Shown piece after piece: positions 22,566 through 31,909 of a DNA stretch of 64,000 nucleotides. A model generated the notes under the pieces. It saw nothing but the letters and a program-made list of their open reading frames with translations. It was not told where the DNA came from and ran no database searches. The position numbers and the translations under genes were made by a program. Position 1 is the first letter of the stretch; each line of letters opens with the position of its first letter. This DNA comes from Triticum aestivum (Eukaryota; Streptophyta; Magnoliopsida; Poales; Poaceae): contig NC_057801.1 in assembly GCF_018294505.1 (NCBI RefSeq), forward strand, positions 849,563,408 through 849,627,407. Reading direction: 5' to 3'.

Positions 22566-23418
22566 CGCCGCCGCCCGCTGCCCTCCAAGCTTCTCTGCTC
22601 TCCCCTTCTCCCCCCTCGAAATCTTTCTCTCTCCGGATGCAGTCGAAATCTTTCCCCAAGGCCGGGCGGCGGCGGGGAAGGAGGCAGGGGCGGCGGCGCT
22701 AGGGGCGAGAGGAAGAGGAGAAGGAGGTCGGGCGGCGACGGGGAAGTAGGGTGGTGACGCTAGGGGAGAGTGGAAGAGGATAGGGAGGCGCGGGTGCGAG
22801 AGGAGGAGGGAGGGCGCGGGTGCGGGAGGAGGAGGAGGCTGCTAGGTCATCTCCACGCAAGCCATCACCTTTTATATGCCTCTAGGTGAAATGACGAAAA
22901 TGCCTCCGGCGGGGCAGGCTATTTACGCGAGGTGGCACGGTCGAGGTGAAACTATTCATTCCAGCAGTAACTTTTTTCTATCCGACGGACGAGGTCGTTC
23001 CAGGGGTCGATCCGACGGTCCAGATTGCATCAAGCAGCCCGATCCAACGGCCAGGAAGCCCAAATCGCTGAGGAGCCGGAAGGAGAGCTTCTATTCTTAT
23101 TTCTTGATAGAAGGGTCTATCGGTTGGCAAATCAAATCAATGAGCTTTTTAATTGGGCCACTGCTAGCCGTCATCCGGCTGATGCGAGTGAATCGTAAAC
23201 CGCTTTGCCGGCCGTTGGATGAGGCGCCGCGCAGTGATCCGTTGTGCCACCTAGACCACGTGCATCACCGAGGGGAATTGACCCCATCGTCTCTCCAACC
23301 CAACACCCCTCCACTCCACCGCTCGTCGTCCTCCCGCCTGCTTCACGGGCCACATACCATCACCGCCATTCAGCAGATGATGGCTGGTGAGATCAGCACG
23401 GCATCTCCAGCACAGTAA
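22566..23418. other. GC-rich upstream region of the phytoceramidase-like exon
   Basis: 22566-22860 is GC-rich, with GGCGG and GAGGAGG runs on the plus strand, and is probably the 5' UTR and core promoter of the leftward exon. 22870-23420 holds an open plus-strand frame (22876-23418) with no recognisable domain and low conviction. Words such as ATCCGACGGTCC and GATCCAACGGCC are typical of intergenic grass DNA. I see no defined element. Confidence 0.4.
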
Positions 23419-23419
23419 A

Positions 23420-24000
23420 CAGCCCGTTGCAGTGAAGCTTCTCTCGCCGACGAGATCAGCAGGTCGATCAGCTCACGCGTTGCATTGCAGCTCCGCCGTT
23501 GGCGAGATTTGTGGGTCAAACCACCAACCAGGTTGCATTGCAGCTCCCCCGCCTGCGTGCAGTACCGCACGAGTTGCATCACAACTTCCGTCGCCGGCAA
23601 GATCTGTGGGTCGCACCACCACCCAGGTTGCATCGCAGCTCAGCCGTCGGCGAGATTTGTCGGTCGTACCACCACCCAAGTTGCAATGCAGCTCCGCAGC
23701 CGGCGTGCAGCACCGCAGGAGTTGCAATACAACTTCCGTCGCAGGCAAGATCGATGGGTTGCACCACCACCCAGGTTGCGTTGTAGTTTCGCCGCCGGCG
23801 AGCAGCACCATGAGCGTTGCATTACAACTACCGCCACCGACAAGGTATGCGGGTCAGAGCCCCACGTGTGTTGCACTCCAGCTTCGCCGCCCGACAAGAT
23901 CCACAGGGACACGGCACCATGCGTCACACTGCAGCATCCCTGACCTCTGACGAGATGCGCAGGGCCGCATCGTCGGCTGACAGTTTGCAGCACCACGAGC
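23420..24000. repeat. Degenerate minisatellite, ~42/53-bp alternating units
   Basis: Units beginning GTTGCATTGCAGCTCCGCC or close variants repeat about ten times. Longer units (~53 bp) end in a GGTCGCACCACCACCCAG-like block; shorter ones (~42 bp) carry GTGCAGYACCGCA instead. Overlapping long open frames on both strands (for example 23485-23943 plus and 23473-23811 minus) come from the repeat being GC-rich and short of stops. No protein family is visible. Confidence 0.8.
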
Positions 24001-24060
24001 ATGACACGCTAGACGAGCCGCCCGGCGAGATCCCCGGGGACGCGGTGCCATGCGTTGCAT

Positions 24061-24610
24061 ACACTACAAGGATTCCTGTCTATTGCAACGAAATTTATTG
24101 CTATAACTATGTTTTGTTGCAATAAAATGCAATACTACCAAAAATTCTCCGGTTATGGTAATAGGCCGCACATATTGCCATAACTTAGGTTCGTCGCGAT
24201 AAATACTAGCTTTGTTGCAATACATGCCTCATATTGCAACAAACTGTATCGGCGTAGCAATATGGTAGCAGTATTGCGACAAACAAATTCCGTTGCGCGA
24301 GGGCCGTCATTTTGTTGTAATAGGGACTAGGTATTTCAACAGAATAACTGTTTGTGGCAATATTCAGAAAGATATTGCAACATCGGTGTGACGTTGCATT
24401 AGTTACAATATTGTTGCAAAAAAGTGGCTAACTATTGCTACAAACTGCATCGACATTGCAATACGGTAGCGATATTGCAACAAACAAATTCCGTTGCGAG
24501 AAGCATCCGTTTTATTGCAATAGAGTCTACGTATTTCAACAGAATAACTATTGTGGTAATATTCGGAAATATATTGCAACAACAATGTGACGTTGCATTA
24601 GTTACAAGTA
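24061..24610. repeat. TTGCAAC-rich repeat region with ~200-bp tandem duplication
   Basis: The motif ATTGCAACAAA and variants occur many times. Two large copies are clear: 24232-24407 and 24433-24607. Both run from ATTGC(A/T)ACAAACTG through CAAACAAATTCCGTTGCG, GTATTTCAACAGAATAACT and TGTGACGTTGCATTAGTTACAA. The period is about 201 bp. The block directly follows the minisatellite, and both may be internal parts of one DNA transposon whose ends I could not find. Confidence 0.75.
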
Positions 24611-25404
24611 AAATAGTGGAAAAAGAGATGATTGGAATTTATAGATATTAAGTTATGATTTTTGCAAGCTTTAAGGAGTAATTGAAATATATTTAATTGC
24701 ACCAATTTCAATTAACCAAAACAATGGAAAAAGTTTATAAATGGATAGAACACACTTTCTTGATAGGAATATATATTTAATTTGTTAAATTTGGATTTGA
24801 AATGGCCAACTTGTTGCCTTTTTAAAATAAGGTGTTTTCTGCCAAAACAGGGACTTGTCAGATGGAAACCGGAAATAGAGGGCCCCTGGTGTGCAAATTG
24901 CCAGATCCAGATCTTGAGCTGAATCCGGCCACCGTACAGTAACCAAAAAATCTGGAGAGTTTCGCCTGCGCAGGGATTTGAACACTCGTCCTCAGTGTTG
25001 CAGGTCATGGTTCAGACCAATGGGCTGTGCAAATGTTGGTGAATGTAGTGGGGTCTCATGTAAATATCTGGTACCCGGCCCAATCAAGAATTCAGTCACC
25101 GATGACTAGTGTCTCTTGTCCATTTAGTGGTTCATGTCATTAAGTTGATTTAAAAAGGTTGAATAATATGATTCGCTAAACACTGAACAAATTCTGTGAG
25201 CATGGTATACTTATTTGGTTATTCATTTGATTGCAATTTGGGAAGGCTCAATAGATATCTCCAGTTATACTGCAAGTGTATAAGCTGCTGCAAGTCGGTT
25301 TATATTTTGAGCATAGTAGATCGATGAAATGTTTTTAAGGCTCTAACAAGGTTCAAAATTGTGGATATCGGGTTCGTATCGGATTGCCTTTGACATCCCA
25401 TTAA
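24611..25404. other. Intergenic DNA, no gene seen
   Basis: AT-rich and non-coding. A short stretch at 24963-25030 has a B-box-like GTTCAAATC on the minus strand but does not fold as a tRNA. The end of this region may belong to the 5' side of the decayed LINE that follows. Confidence 0.4.
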
Positions 25405-26061
25405 TATTCAATTTAGGAGGGCGCTTGTTCGCGACCGGTGGGACGCATGGCTTCATTTGGTAAGTAGACTAATGGAGGTTCAGCTATCTCATCAGCCCGA
25501 TCAATTGTGTTAGAAGCTCACTAGGTCTGGAGAGTTCACAGTTAAGTCAATGTACATCGATGTCATTAACTCTAGTGCTATTCCTAGTTCCAAAAATGTA
25601 TGGAAAGTCAAAGTTCCTTTGAAAAATAAAGTGTTTATGTTTGTACATAAACAAGTCATTTTAACAAAGGATAATTTGGTTAAGCACAACTGGACATGAT
25701 CTACTAGATGTAGTTTTTGTGATCGGGACGAAACTATCAAGCACCTCTTCTTTGACCACTCGTTGGCGTGAGTCTTGTGGCACACGGTGCATATTGCCTT
25801 TAACATTACTCCTCCGAATTCGGTCAGTACGTTATTTGGAACGTGGCTTGTTGGGATAGAGTCCGAAACAGCTAGACACATTCACGTAGGAGTATGTGCT
25901 TTGTTGTGGGAAATTTGGAACTGCAGAAATGATTTGGCTTTTAACAGAACAACAAATATTCATTTTTTGTAGGTTTTATTTTGAGTTACTGCGTTGATCC
26001 GTATGTGGTCGTTACTCACTCCGACGGAGGCCAGGGAGCGTTTGGTTACTGGATCTGTCCG
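25405..26061 (+). pseudogene. LINE reverse transcriptase C-terminus (zf-RVT), decayed
   Basis: A single plus-strand frame from about 25405 to the N gap reads like the C-terminal part of a plant non-LTR retrotransposon polyprotein. It opens with FRRALVRDRWDAWLHL, then SGEFTVKSMYIDVIN, then the zf-RVT segment with SKNVWKVKVPLKNKVFMF, CSFCDRDETIKHLFFDH and WLVGIESETARHIHVGVCAL. At least five in-frame stops break it (within QLC*KL, NW*ST, after HSLA, and two after HFL). Such elements encode endonuclease, RT and RNase H; only the segment after RT survives. The 10-N gap at 26062 cuts it off. Confidence 0.8.
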
Positions 26062-26071
26062 NNNNNNNNNN
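26062..26071. other. 10-N gap
   Basis: Placeholder of unknown true size. LINE similarity stops at it and does not resume directly after it. Confidence 0.9.
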
Positions 26072-26794
26072 ACATCATGCATGCCGAATCCACATATACG
26101 AAAAATCGCTTCTCAGACATGTAACTGTGAGTTCATATCGGCATAAGCAAAAAGTAAGAAAAAAGCATAGGATGAAGCAAATAAATTCCATATCCAGTTC
26201 AAGTGCATAACGAGTAAATAGTTCAAATATATTCAATAATAAGTGCATGTGGGCATAATAGTAAATATTGATCCAGTCGCTTCATTGTAGATTTTAGTCA
26301 TCTTCAAGGAAATTGTCCTCATTATCTCCATCATCACTTGAAGAATCGTCCATTAACTGCATCCCTCAAAAACTGAAAGTACTTTGTTTTTCCTCTGCTT
26401 CATCTGTGCCTAGTAGACATTAGTAGAAACTGAACTACCTCGTGTGTGTCTGTGACTCTGTGCACGAGGACCGCCGCCGGGGAGCGAGACGAGGGCCGCC
26501 GGCCATCACGTACATGCCTCAAACTTTTGTGGTTTGCAGTTGGAGCTTGTCGGAGAAGGTTGCGCCGTCATAGATGACAAACGCTGAAGGATCCAAGGAT
26601 GGAGTAGGCTTCCTACCAGAGAGCAATGGAGAAGCCGTGTTCTACCCGTCCGTCGTCGCAGGCAGCGGCCGCCAGAGGAGATCCCATCAATTGCTGCTGT
26701 GTACAAGTACGCCAAGAAGTGCACGTTTGTGGGCTGGGCTCACCCAGTTTATGTAAATTGAGCCCTTTTCACGTATCGTTCATATCAGTCGGAC
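26072..26794. other. Intergenic DNA, no gene seen
   Basis: AT-rich to about 26450, then a GC-richer piece (26460-26750) with short open frames on both strands and no recognisable domain. Confidence 0.4.
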
Positions 26795-26812
26795 ATGTAT
26801 CGGCCCGAAATA

Positions 26813-26990
26813 AATTATACTTTTTCTTTTGAGTCTCGTGCAGTGAACTATGAAGCACATAGCTTAGCTAAATTTTCATTCTCTAGAGGTCCGGGGCGTC
26901 ATGTATGGTTTGGCACCCCACATAACCTGAGACGGATCCCACTTCATGTGGCTTTTGATGAATAAATCAGATTTTTACCCCTCAAAAAAA
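26813..26990 (+). mobile_element. 5'-truncated LINE copy with 18-bp target duplication
   Basis: This 178-bp insertion is flanked by ATGTATCGGCCCGAAATA (26795-26812) and ATGTATTGGCCCGAAATA (26991-27008), identical but for one C/T. It holds the end of a LINE RNase H frame (NYEAHSLAKFSFSRGPGRH, then WFGTPHNLRRIPLHVAFDE and a stop), a short 3' UTR and an A tail at 26984-26990. These are the marks of target-primed reverse transcription that stopped early. The coding piece resembles the RNase H tail expected after the zf-RVT part at 25405-26061, so both may be one LINE family. Confidence 0.85.
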
Positions 26991-27319
26991 ATGTATTGGC
27001 CCGAAATAGCGGGCTGACCAGCGATATTGCAGCTGGTAAGTCGAGGGGAGCTCCTAACTAGCGCTTTTAGCGTCGCAAAACGAAGCCGGCATCACGCGCT
27101 GTTTGCGTGGTACAGGAGCTGGTTCGTTCGATAAAAAAACCAAGTTTCTGTTGCTAAAAAAAAACACAGTTTCTGGGTCGCTAAAAATACTAATTTCGTT
27201 GCTTCACCACTCGAGCTACTACGAGCTAGCGAACGTATACATTACAAAACAATTAAAAGGTTGCCGCACTATTTCTTGCACATACATTTAAAAGCTCGGT
27301 ACACACAAACAAGATTAAA

Positions 27320-27805
27320 CTAGCTAGATAAACTTGTTGCTGCCGGAGCCGCCGTCTGCTCCTCGCCAGGGTCACTATCGTCACCTTCGTCTTCGGAGTC
27401 GCTGGAGATGACCTCAGCGGGCAGCAGCTTCCCTCCATGCTGCGTATCGTGGATGAGCTTGCCGGAGAGCCGGGTTTGGAGTTGGTACTCCGCCCAGAGC
27501 GCTGGCAGCTGCGCAGCCGCAGTCGCATCTCCGGCATTGGCTACGGTCCTTGCTGCCCACCACGCCTGCTCCGCGTGCGCTGCCACTGGATGGCTAGGTC
27601 GAAGAGCCGGCCGTAGCGCCGCAAGGTCCTCCACGCATGCACGAGACTTGGACCAGGCGCTGTGAGACTTGGCACCGCACTTGCACGCGCACCTCCCGTT
27701 ACCTGTCCGACACGGGAGGACGGAAGCCAGAGCCGTCGGCCTCGTCGTCGATTCGATGCTTGCGGGCGGAGAAGCCGCCGCCGCGCGCCGCCTCCACCGC
27801 GTCAC
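27320..27805 (-). CDS. Hypothetical GC-rich ORF (161 aa)
   Basis: A minus-strand frame opens at 27805 (no ATG; GTG or an upstream exon would be needed) and stops at 27320. It is Ala- and Arg-rich at first. In the middle it has CACKCGAKSHSAWSKSRACV and AQLPALWAEYQLQTRLSGKL. The C-terminal tail is acidic (SSDSEDEGDDSDPGEE). I recognise no domain. The acidic tail and ordinary amino-acid use make it more gene-like than its neighbours, yet overlapping frames on the other strand are nearly as long. It may be a gene fragment carried by a transposon. Confidence 0.3.
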   Translation of the reverse strand: MTRWRRRAAAASPPASIESTTRPTALASVLPCRTGNGRCACKCGAKSHSAWSKSRACVEDLAALRPALRPSHPVAAHAEQAWWAARTVANAGDATAAAQLPALWAEYQLQTRLSGKLIHDTQHGGKLLPAEVISSDSEDEGDDSDPGEEQTAAPAATSLSS

Positions 27806-28204
27806 CCGAAGCCACCTGCCTCATGGTCGTTCCGGCGCTTGCCGATGGAGAAGCCGCCGCGCGCGCCCCCTCCATCGCGGCACCCGAAGCTGCCACCCCA
27901 TATGCACATTTATTGGAGCAAAATACTAATTTTCTTCTAGCTAGGCCCTCTACTCAATATTTTCTTCATAAAATTGTCCAAAGTTGGAGGGCCACAGACC
28001 CCAGCAGTACACTAAGCTCCGCTACTGTGGCATGAACATCAAGCAATACCTTTACTTTGCTCTCTGCCTCTGCTGCGGCTCGGATGGCTTATGAGTTCTA
28101 AGGATGGACGCCCACCTCGTCGGACATCGGGCAGCCTGCTGCCTCGCCGGGGTCGTAGCTGTATACTTTTGTATTTCTTTTCGTCAAACTCAGAAAAAAA
28201 AGTG

Positions 28205-28275
28205 CAGCTGACAGGATCGATCCAATGATCTCAGCGTACGAAAGGAAAGAACGCAAACCACTAGGCTATCCCATC
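28205..28275 (-). ncRNA. tRNA-like Pol III unit, possible SINE or tRNA relic
   Basis: On the minus strand TAGCCTAGTGG (28268-28258) matches a Pol III A box and GGATCGATCC (28223-28214) a B box. Their starts are about 45 bases apart, as in tRNA genes. A run of eight T follows at once on the minus strand (plus-strand A run 28194-28201), fit for a Pol III terminator. No clean cloverleaf can be folded by eye, so this is better read as a tRNA-derived SINE head or a decayed tRNA. Confidence 0.4.
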
Positions 28276-29860
28276 GGTTGTGATATACATGCACCCTAGA
28301 CACCTCCAGCATCCTGCCGTCCGCTCCTCCCCTCCCCTCTCACTGCCAGAGGGCGTGACCGGGTGAAGCCTGGCCAGCGACGACAGCAGGGCTCCTCCGC
28401 CCCCTCGTGCGTGGATCCGATGCAGGACGGATCTGACGGGCAAGGGCACAAATATTTGACATATATCCCAAGTTTCAATTTGGTCATGGCAACTAGGGAG
28501 TAAACAAAGATACACAATTATAGATCCATGATGAAATAACACGTTCCTAACACTAAAGATATCAAAACGAAATTGGTTTGATTGTTAATTTACACAGTTG
28601 AATCTTTATGATTTTCGTTGAAACAAAAATGACATGATTATGTTGGACCTACTCTGGCGCAGAGGAACCCTCCACAGATTGTTCGGTAAGATGAAAAATG
28701 TTGAGATCACCCCATCTAAGATCAAAATGTGAGATCGAGACTAACATAGATCGACGGTCTCATCAACCTATCCCATTTGTACATGTGTTCCAACGCGAGA
28801 GTATAACCTGGTAGTTTTAAAGTGAGGGCCACATCAGGTTTCTGTGAGTTGTAGTTTAAAATTGGACAAGTTTTTGCTGCTTTCTAAAATGATTTTTGAA
28901 ATTGTAGTGCAAACCTAGTTGTACCTACAACTGGGTCATCCGACGACAACACGCTAGCACCGGTCGTGACCCCTACTTCCGCACGACGGCCACCCCTACC
29001 AGGCTGCAGCTCGTGCCGTCGTGACCCGGGCGGCAAGCCCCGGCCGGCGAGCCGCCCCTCTGAACTTGCACGCCGCTCCTGGTCGGCCATGGCTCCCGTC
29101 GCCCGCTTCCTCCATCATCGGTGCTGACCAAGCAGTTCCGTTGTCCCTCTTCCCGACCTTCGCCCGCGAGATCGAGCCTCTCCACGGCCATGGATGCGAG
29201 CTTCCCGCATGCCGCCTACCGCCAGACTTAGGGAAGATGACGGACGTGAGACAATTTCATCGGGAATCTCCCGATCTAGTTCAAAGGGCAGATGACGGTC
29301 GTGAGACAATTTAGCAACATATATATATATATATATCTCATATTGCTTTGAAATATCATTTTTCCAATTTATTTCATCCATACCTTAAAAAACACGCGAA
29401 CATTTTCTTCTTTGCGGACACCCCGTAAACGTACACAGCGAACATAACACCATCAGATTAATCCACTTCATTAAATCTAACCATCTAGATTATACTAATC
29501 CCGAGTCAAATGTGCGCATAGCAATTACCTGGAGCGGAAAACGCTCTGCCAGCAGAGAAAAGCGGCCGCGACTCTCGGCGCAAAACTTCCCACGTAAAAA
29601 AAAGGCGCCTGCAACGCATAAGCGGTCTCGCCCACCATCGGATGGAATGGACTGTGACCGTCCGATTAAGTGACCACGACATAACTTTCATCCTGTGCCC
29701 ATGTCTATCCACAACGTATCCAGCCACGAAAGGCAGCATCCCCCACGCTTGCGTGGCGTAACTCCTGTGAGCGCCGCACTAGCTGCAGCCCACAGGTTGC
29801 AGCAGCCACGTTTCTCGTTCCCTCACAAAAATGGCCGATGAGCTTGCTGCGCAGTGCCGG
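28276..29860. other. Intergenic DNA with short AT microsatellite
   Basis: No supported gene. A short (AT)n run lies at about 29317-29335. GC-rich pieces at 28330-28430 and 28940-29230 give short open frames with no domain. 29500-29860 has gene-like GC content but no recognisable product. Confidence 0.4.
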
Positions 29861-29879
29861 CGAGCTATGGGGTTGCAGA

Positions 29880-30340
29880 CCAGGTTGCAGCACCCCGCTG
29901 CTGGTGATGCTCCAGCCGGGCCGCCCGGCTAGGCTCCATTGCAGCGCAGGTGATGCTCCGATGGCTTGGCTATGCTCCATTGTAGCACGGGCCATGCTCC
30001 AGCGGATTGGCGGCGCTCCATTGCAGCACTGATGATGCTCCGATGTTTTGGCGACGCTCCATAGTAGCACCGGCGATGTTCCGGAAGCCTGACGATGCTC
30101 CATTGCAGCGCGGCAATGTTCTGGCGGCCCGACGATGTTCCATTGCAGCGCCGACAATAGCACCGGCGATGTTCCGGGGGGTCCGACGAATGCTTCATTG
30201 CAGCGCCGACGAGCAGCCGCATGTCCGATGAATGCTCCATTGCAGCGCCGACGATGTTCCGGTGGTCCGAGGAATGGTCCATCGCAGTGCCGGCGGTGCT
30301 CCATCGCGCATAGTGCGACCCGGGGGTGAAGGAGCACCTC
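29880..30340. repeat. Degenerate ~41-bp minisatellite, about nine units
   Basis: Units start GCTCCATTGCAGCGCC or a close variant and contain GATGTTCCG and a GGYCCGACGA-like end. Successive lengths are near 41, 41, 41, 41, 40, 55, 42, 42 bases. The minus strand stays open for 356 codons (30775-29705) across and beyond the array. The motif TTGCAGCACCG is shared with the array at 23.4 kb, suggesting one family. Confidence 0.8.
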
Positions 30341-30344
30341 ACCG

Positions 30345-31655
30345 CTCGCTTGATGCACAGATGGAGCGTGGGCGGCCCCAATCGTTGTAGCACCACAGCG
30401 TCGGTTGCAACGTAACCCTGCCAGCGAGACCTCCCGGTTGCGGCGTTGATGCCGATTGCGGTGTTGGCAAGCTTTATGCGATGGCAGCACCATGAGCCTT
30501 CTGGATTTGCAGCAGCTTGATTGCGCGCGCTCGTCGAGGCCTTGCAGCGCCGAGGCTGTGGGAAAACAAGGCGTCACCAGCCCCATGGAGCAGCTTGTGC
30601 GGGCTCGCAGGCTTGCAGCAGCCGGCTCCTGTCTTGGGGGGAGCACACGGCCAGCGCAGTCAAGAGGTGACAACGGCTTCTCCCGCAGCATCAGAGCGAC
30701 CGTGCAACGGGCGCTCGCAACAGGGCGTGGCCAGGAATCAGCTCTGGCGTCCCGCGTGCTGCGGGGGCAGGACACGCGTCGATAGAACGAGGCGGCTTAC
30801 GAGCTGGTGGGATCGGTCGGTACATTTTAATCGTTTTCTTTTTAATTGGGACCTCGATCGATCCCCAAGTCCTATCAATTCAATTTTATAGTGCTTCTCC
30901 ATATGTACACGTATGGCTATGCTATGCATGCAAAGGAAAAATCTACTTAGATTGGGTGGGTGAGTATTGTGAAGAAGGCCTACGTTGACCTTTTAATGAA
31001 ATCTGCCAACAATTCGAGAATCGGGCATGTGTGAAGTTGACAAGTCCTTTTAATGAAGGGAGTGCCTAGTCTCCAGCCATCTGTTTTTCAATTTGGTTTA
31101 GGTTGTTTTTCCTGCCCACACAGTTCTTGACACGTGTCTCTGTAGTAATTCCAGTCCAGACTGTATAGCCAAAAAAGCGATTGTTTTCATTTCAGTTTCA
31201 GGTCGTATTCTGCCTCCCCCTCTTCGACCTTCAAACACAAGTTGGCCCCAGCCTGTCCCTAGCGGGTCATTTGCAAACCTGTTACTAATTCATACCTTGA
31301 CATTTGTGTGGACATTTTTTTTTCCGGGTTAACATTTGTGTGATTGACTGGATGGGAATGACAGTAGCTTCAACAAGTAACAAAATAGGAGCCAAGTAAC
31401 ATGATGCTGGATGCAAACCAGACTCTTGCTTAGCTATTGTCACTTTAACTTTCTTCTCTTGTTCAAAATTGACCACAACAAGAATATAATGAACCAGAAA
31501 ACTGATGATATCAAGAAAAAAAGATGCACAAATGGCACACCATGTATCTGTTGGTCAATATAGTAGAGTTTCATACATCTTTGCACTCTATCTTGCCTTT
31601 ATCTTGATGTCTTTCGTGAAAACAGCAGCCTGAAGCGCTAGATCAACCTGGTTGG
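30345..31655. other. Intergenic DNA, no gene seen
   Basis: GC-rich to about 30790 with TTGCAGCA words that look like eroded minisatellite units, then AT-rich. No domain, inverted ends or tandem structure could be supported. Confidence 0.4.
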
Positions 31656-31659
31656 GAGG

Positions 31660-31900
31660 TAGCGCAACCATGAAAATCTTCAACTTTGGCACTAGTCCAT
31701 CCAGTACAGAACAGACCAAAACTCCCTCACTGAGATTATTCAACCTGATGAAGTCCTCCCACCCAACGCCACAGATGCGGGTTCCCCAATGTTATTTCCT
31801 GATCTCGATGAGCAATTTGCGCCCCTCACAATCCTCGAAAAGCACGCGGTCGTCAGTGGCGCAATTGAATTCGACCCTTGAGTGGCATGGGATAAACTGC
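31660..31900 (-). pseudogene. B3-like DNA-binding domain relic
   Basis: One minus-strand frame reads RVEFNCATDDRVLFEDCEGR, KLLIEIRK, an in-frame TAA, then RICGVGWEDFIRLNNLSEGV and LVPKLKIFMVAL. The order 'beta strands, G-W-x-x-F-x-x-x-N-x-L-x-x-G' is the C-terminal half of a plant B3 domain, a DNA-binding barrel found in ARF, LAV and REM transcription factors. The internal stop makes it a relic. Upstream and downstream DNA is AT-rich without further exons. It is not a copy of the B3-like gene at 49.2-50.3 kb, as the residues differ. Confidence 0.45.
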
Positions 31901-31909
31901 AGAAAATAG

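Noticed and set aside
22876..23418. 180-codon plus-strand frame as a gene
   Set aside because: No domain, low-complexity composition and no splice or codon support; typical intergenic GC-rich DNA.
23420..24607. CRISPR-like array
   Set aside because: Repeats are degenerate, of unequal length, without unique spacers, and the genome is a plant's.
24960..25030. tRNA gene near a GTTCAAATC box
   Set aside because: No A box at the right distance and no cloverleaf; T-arm stems do not pair.
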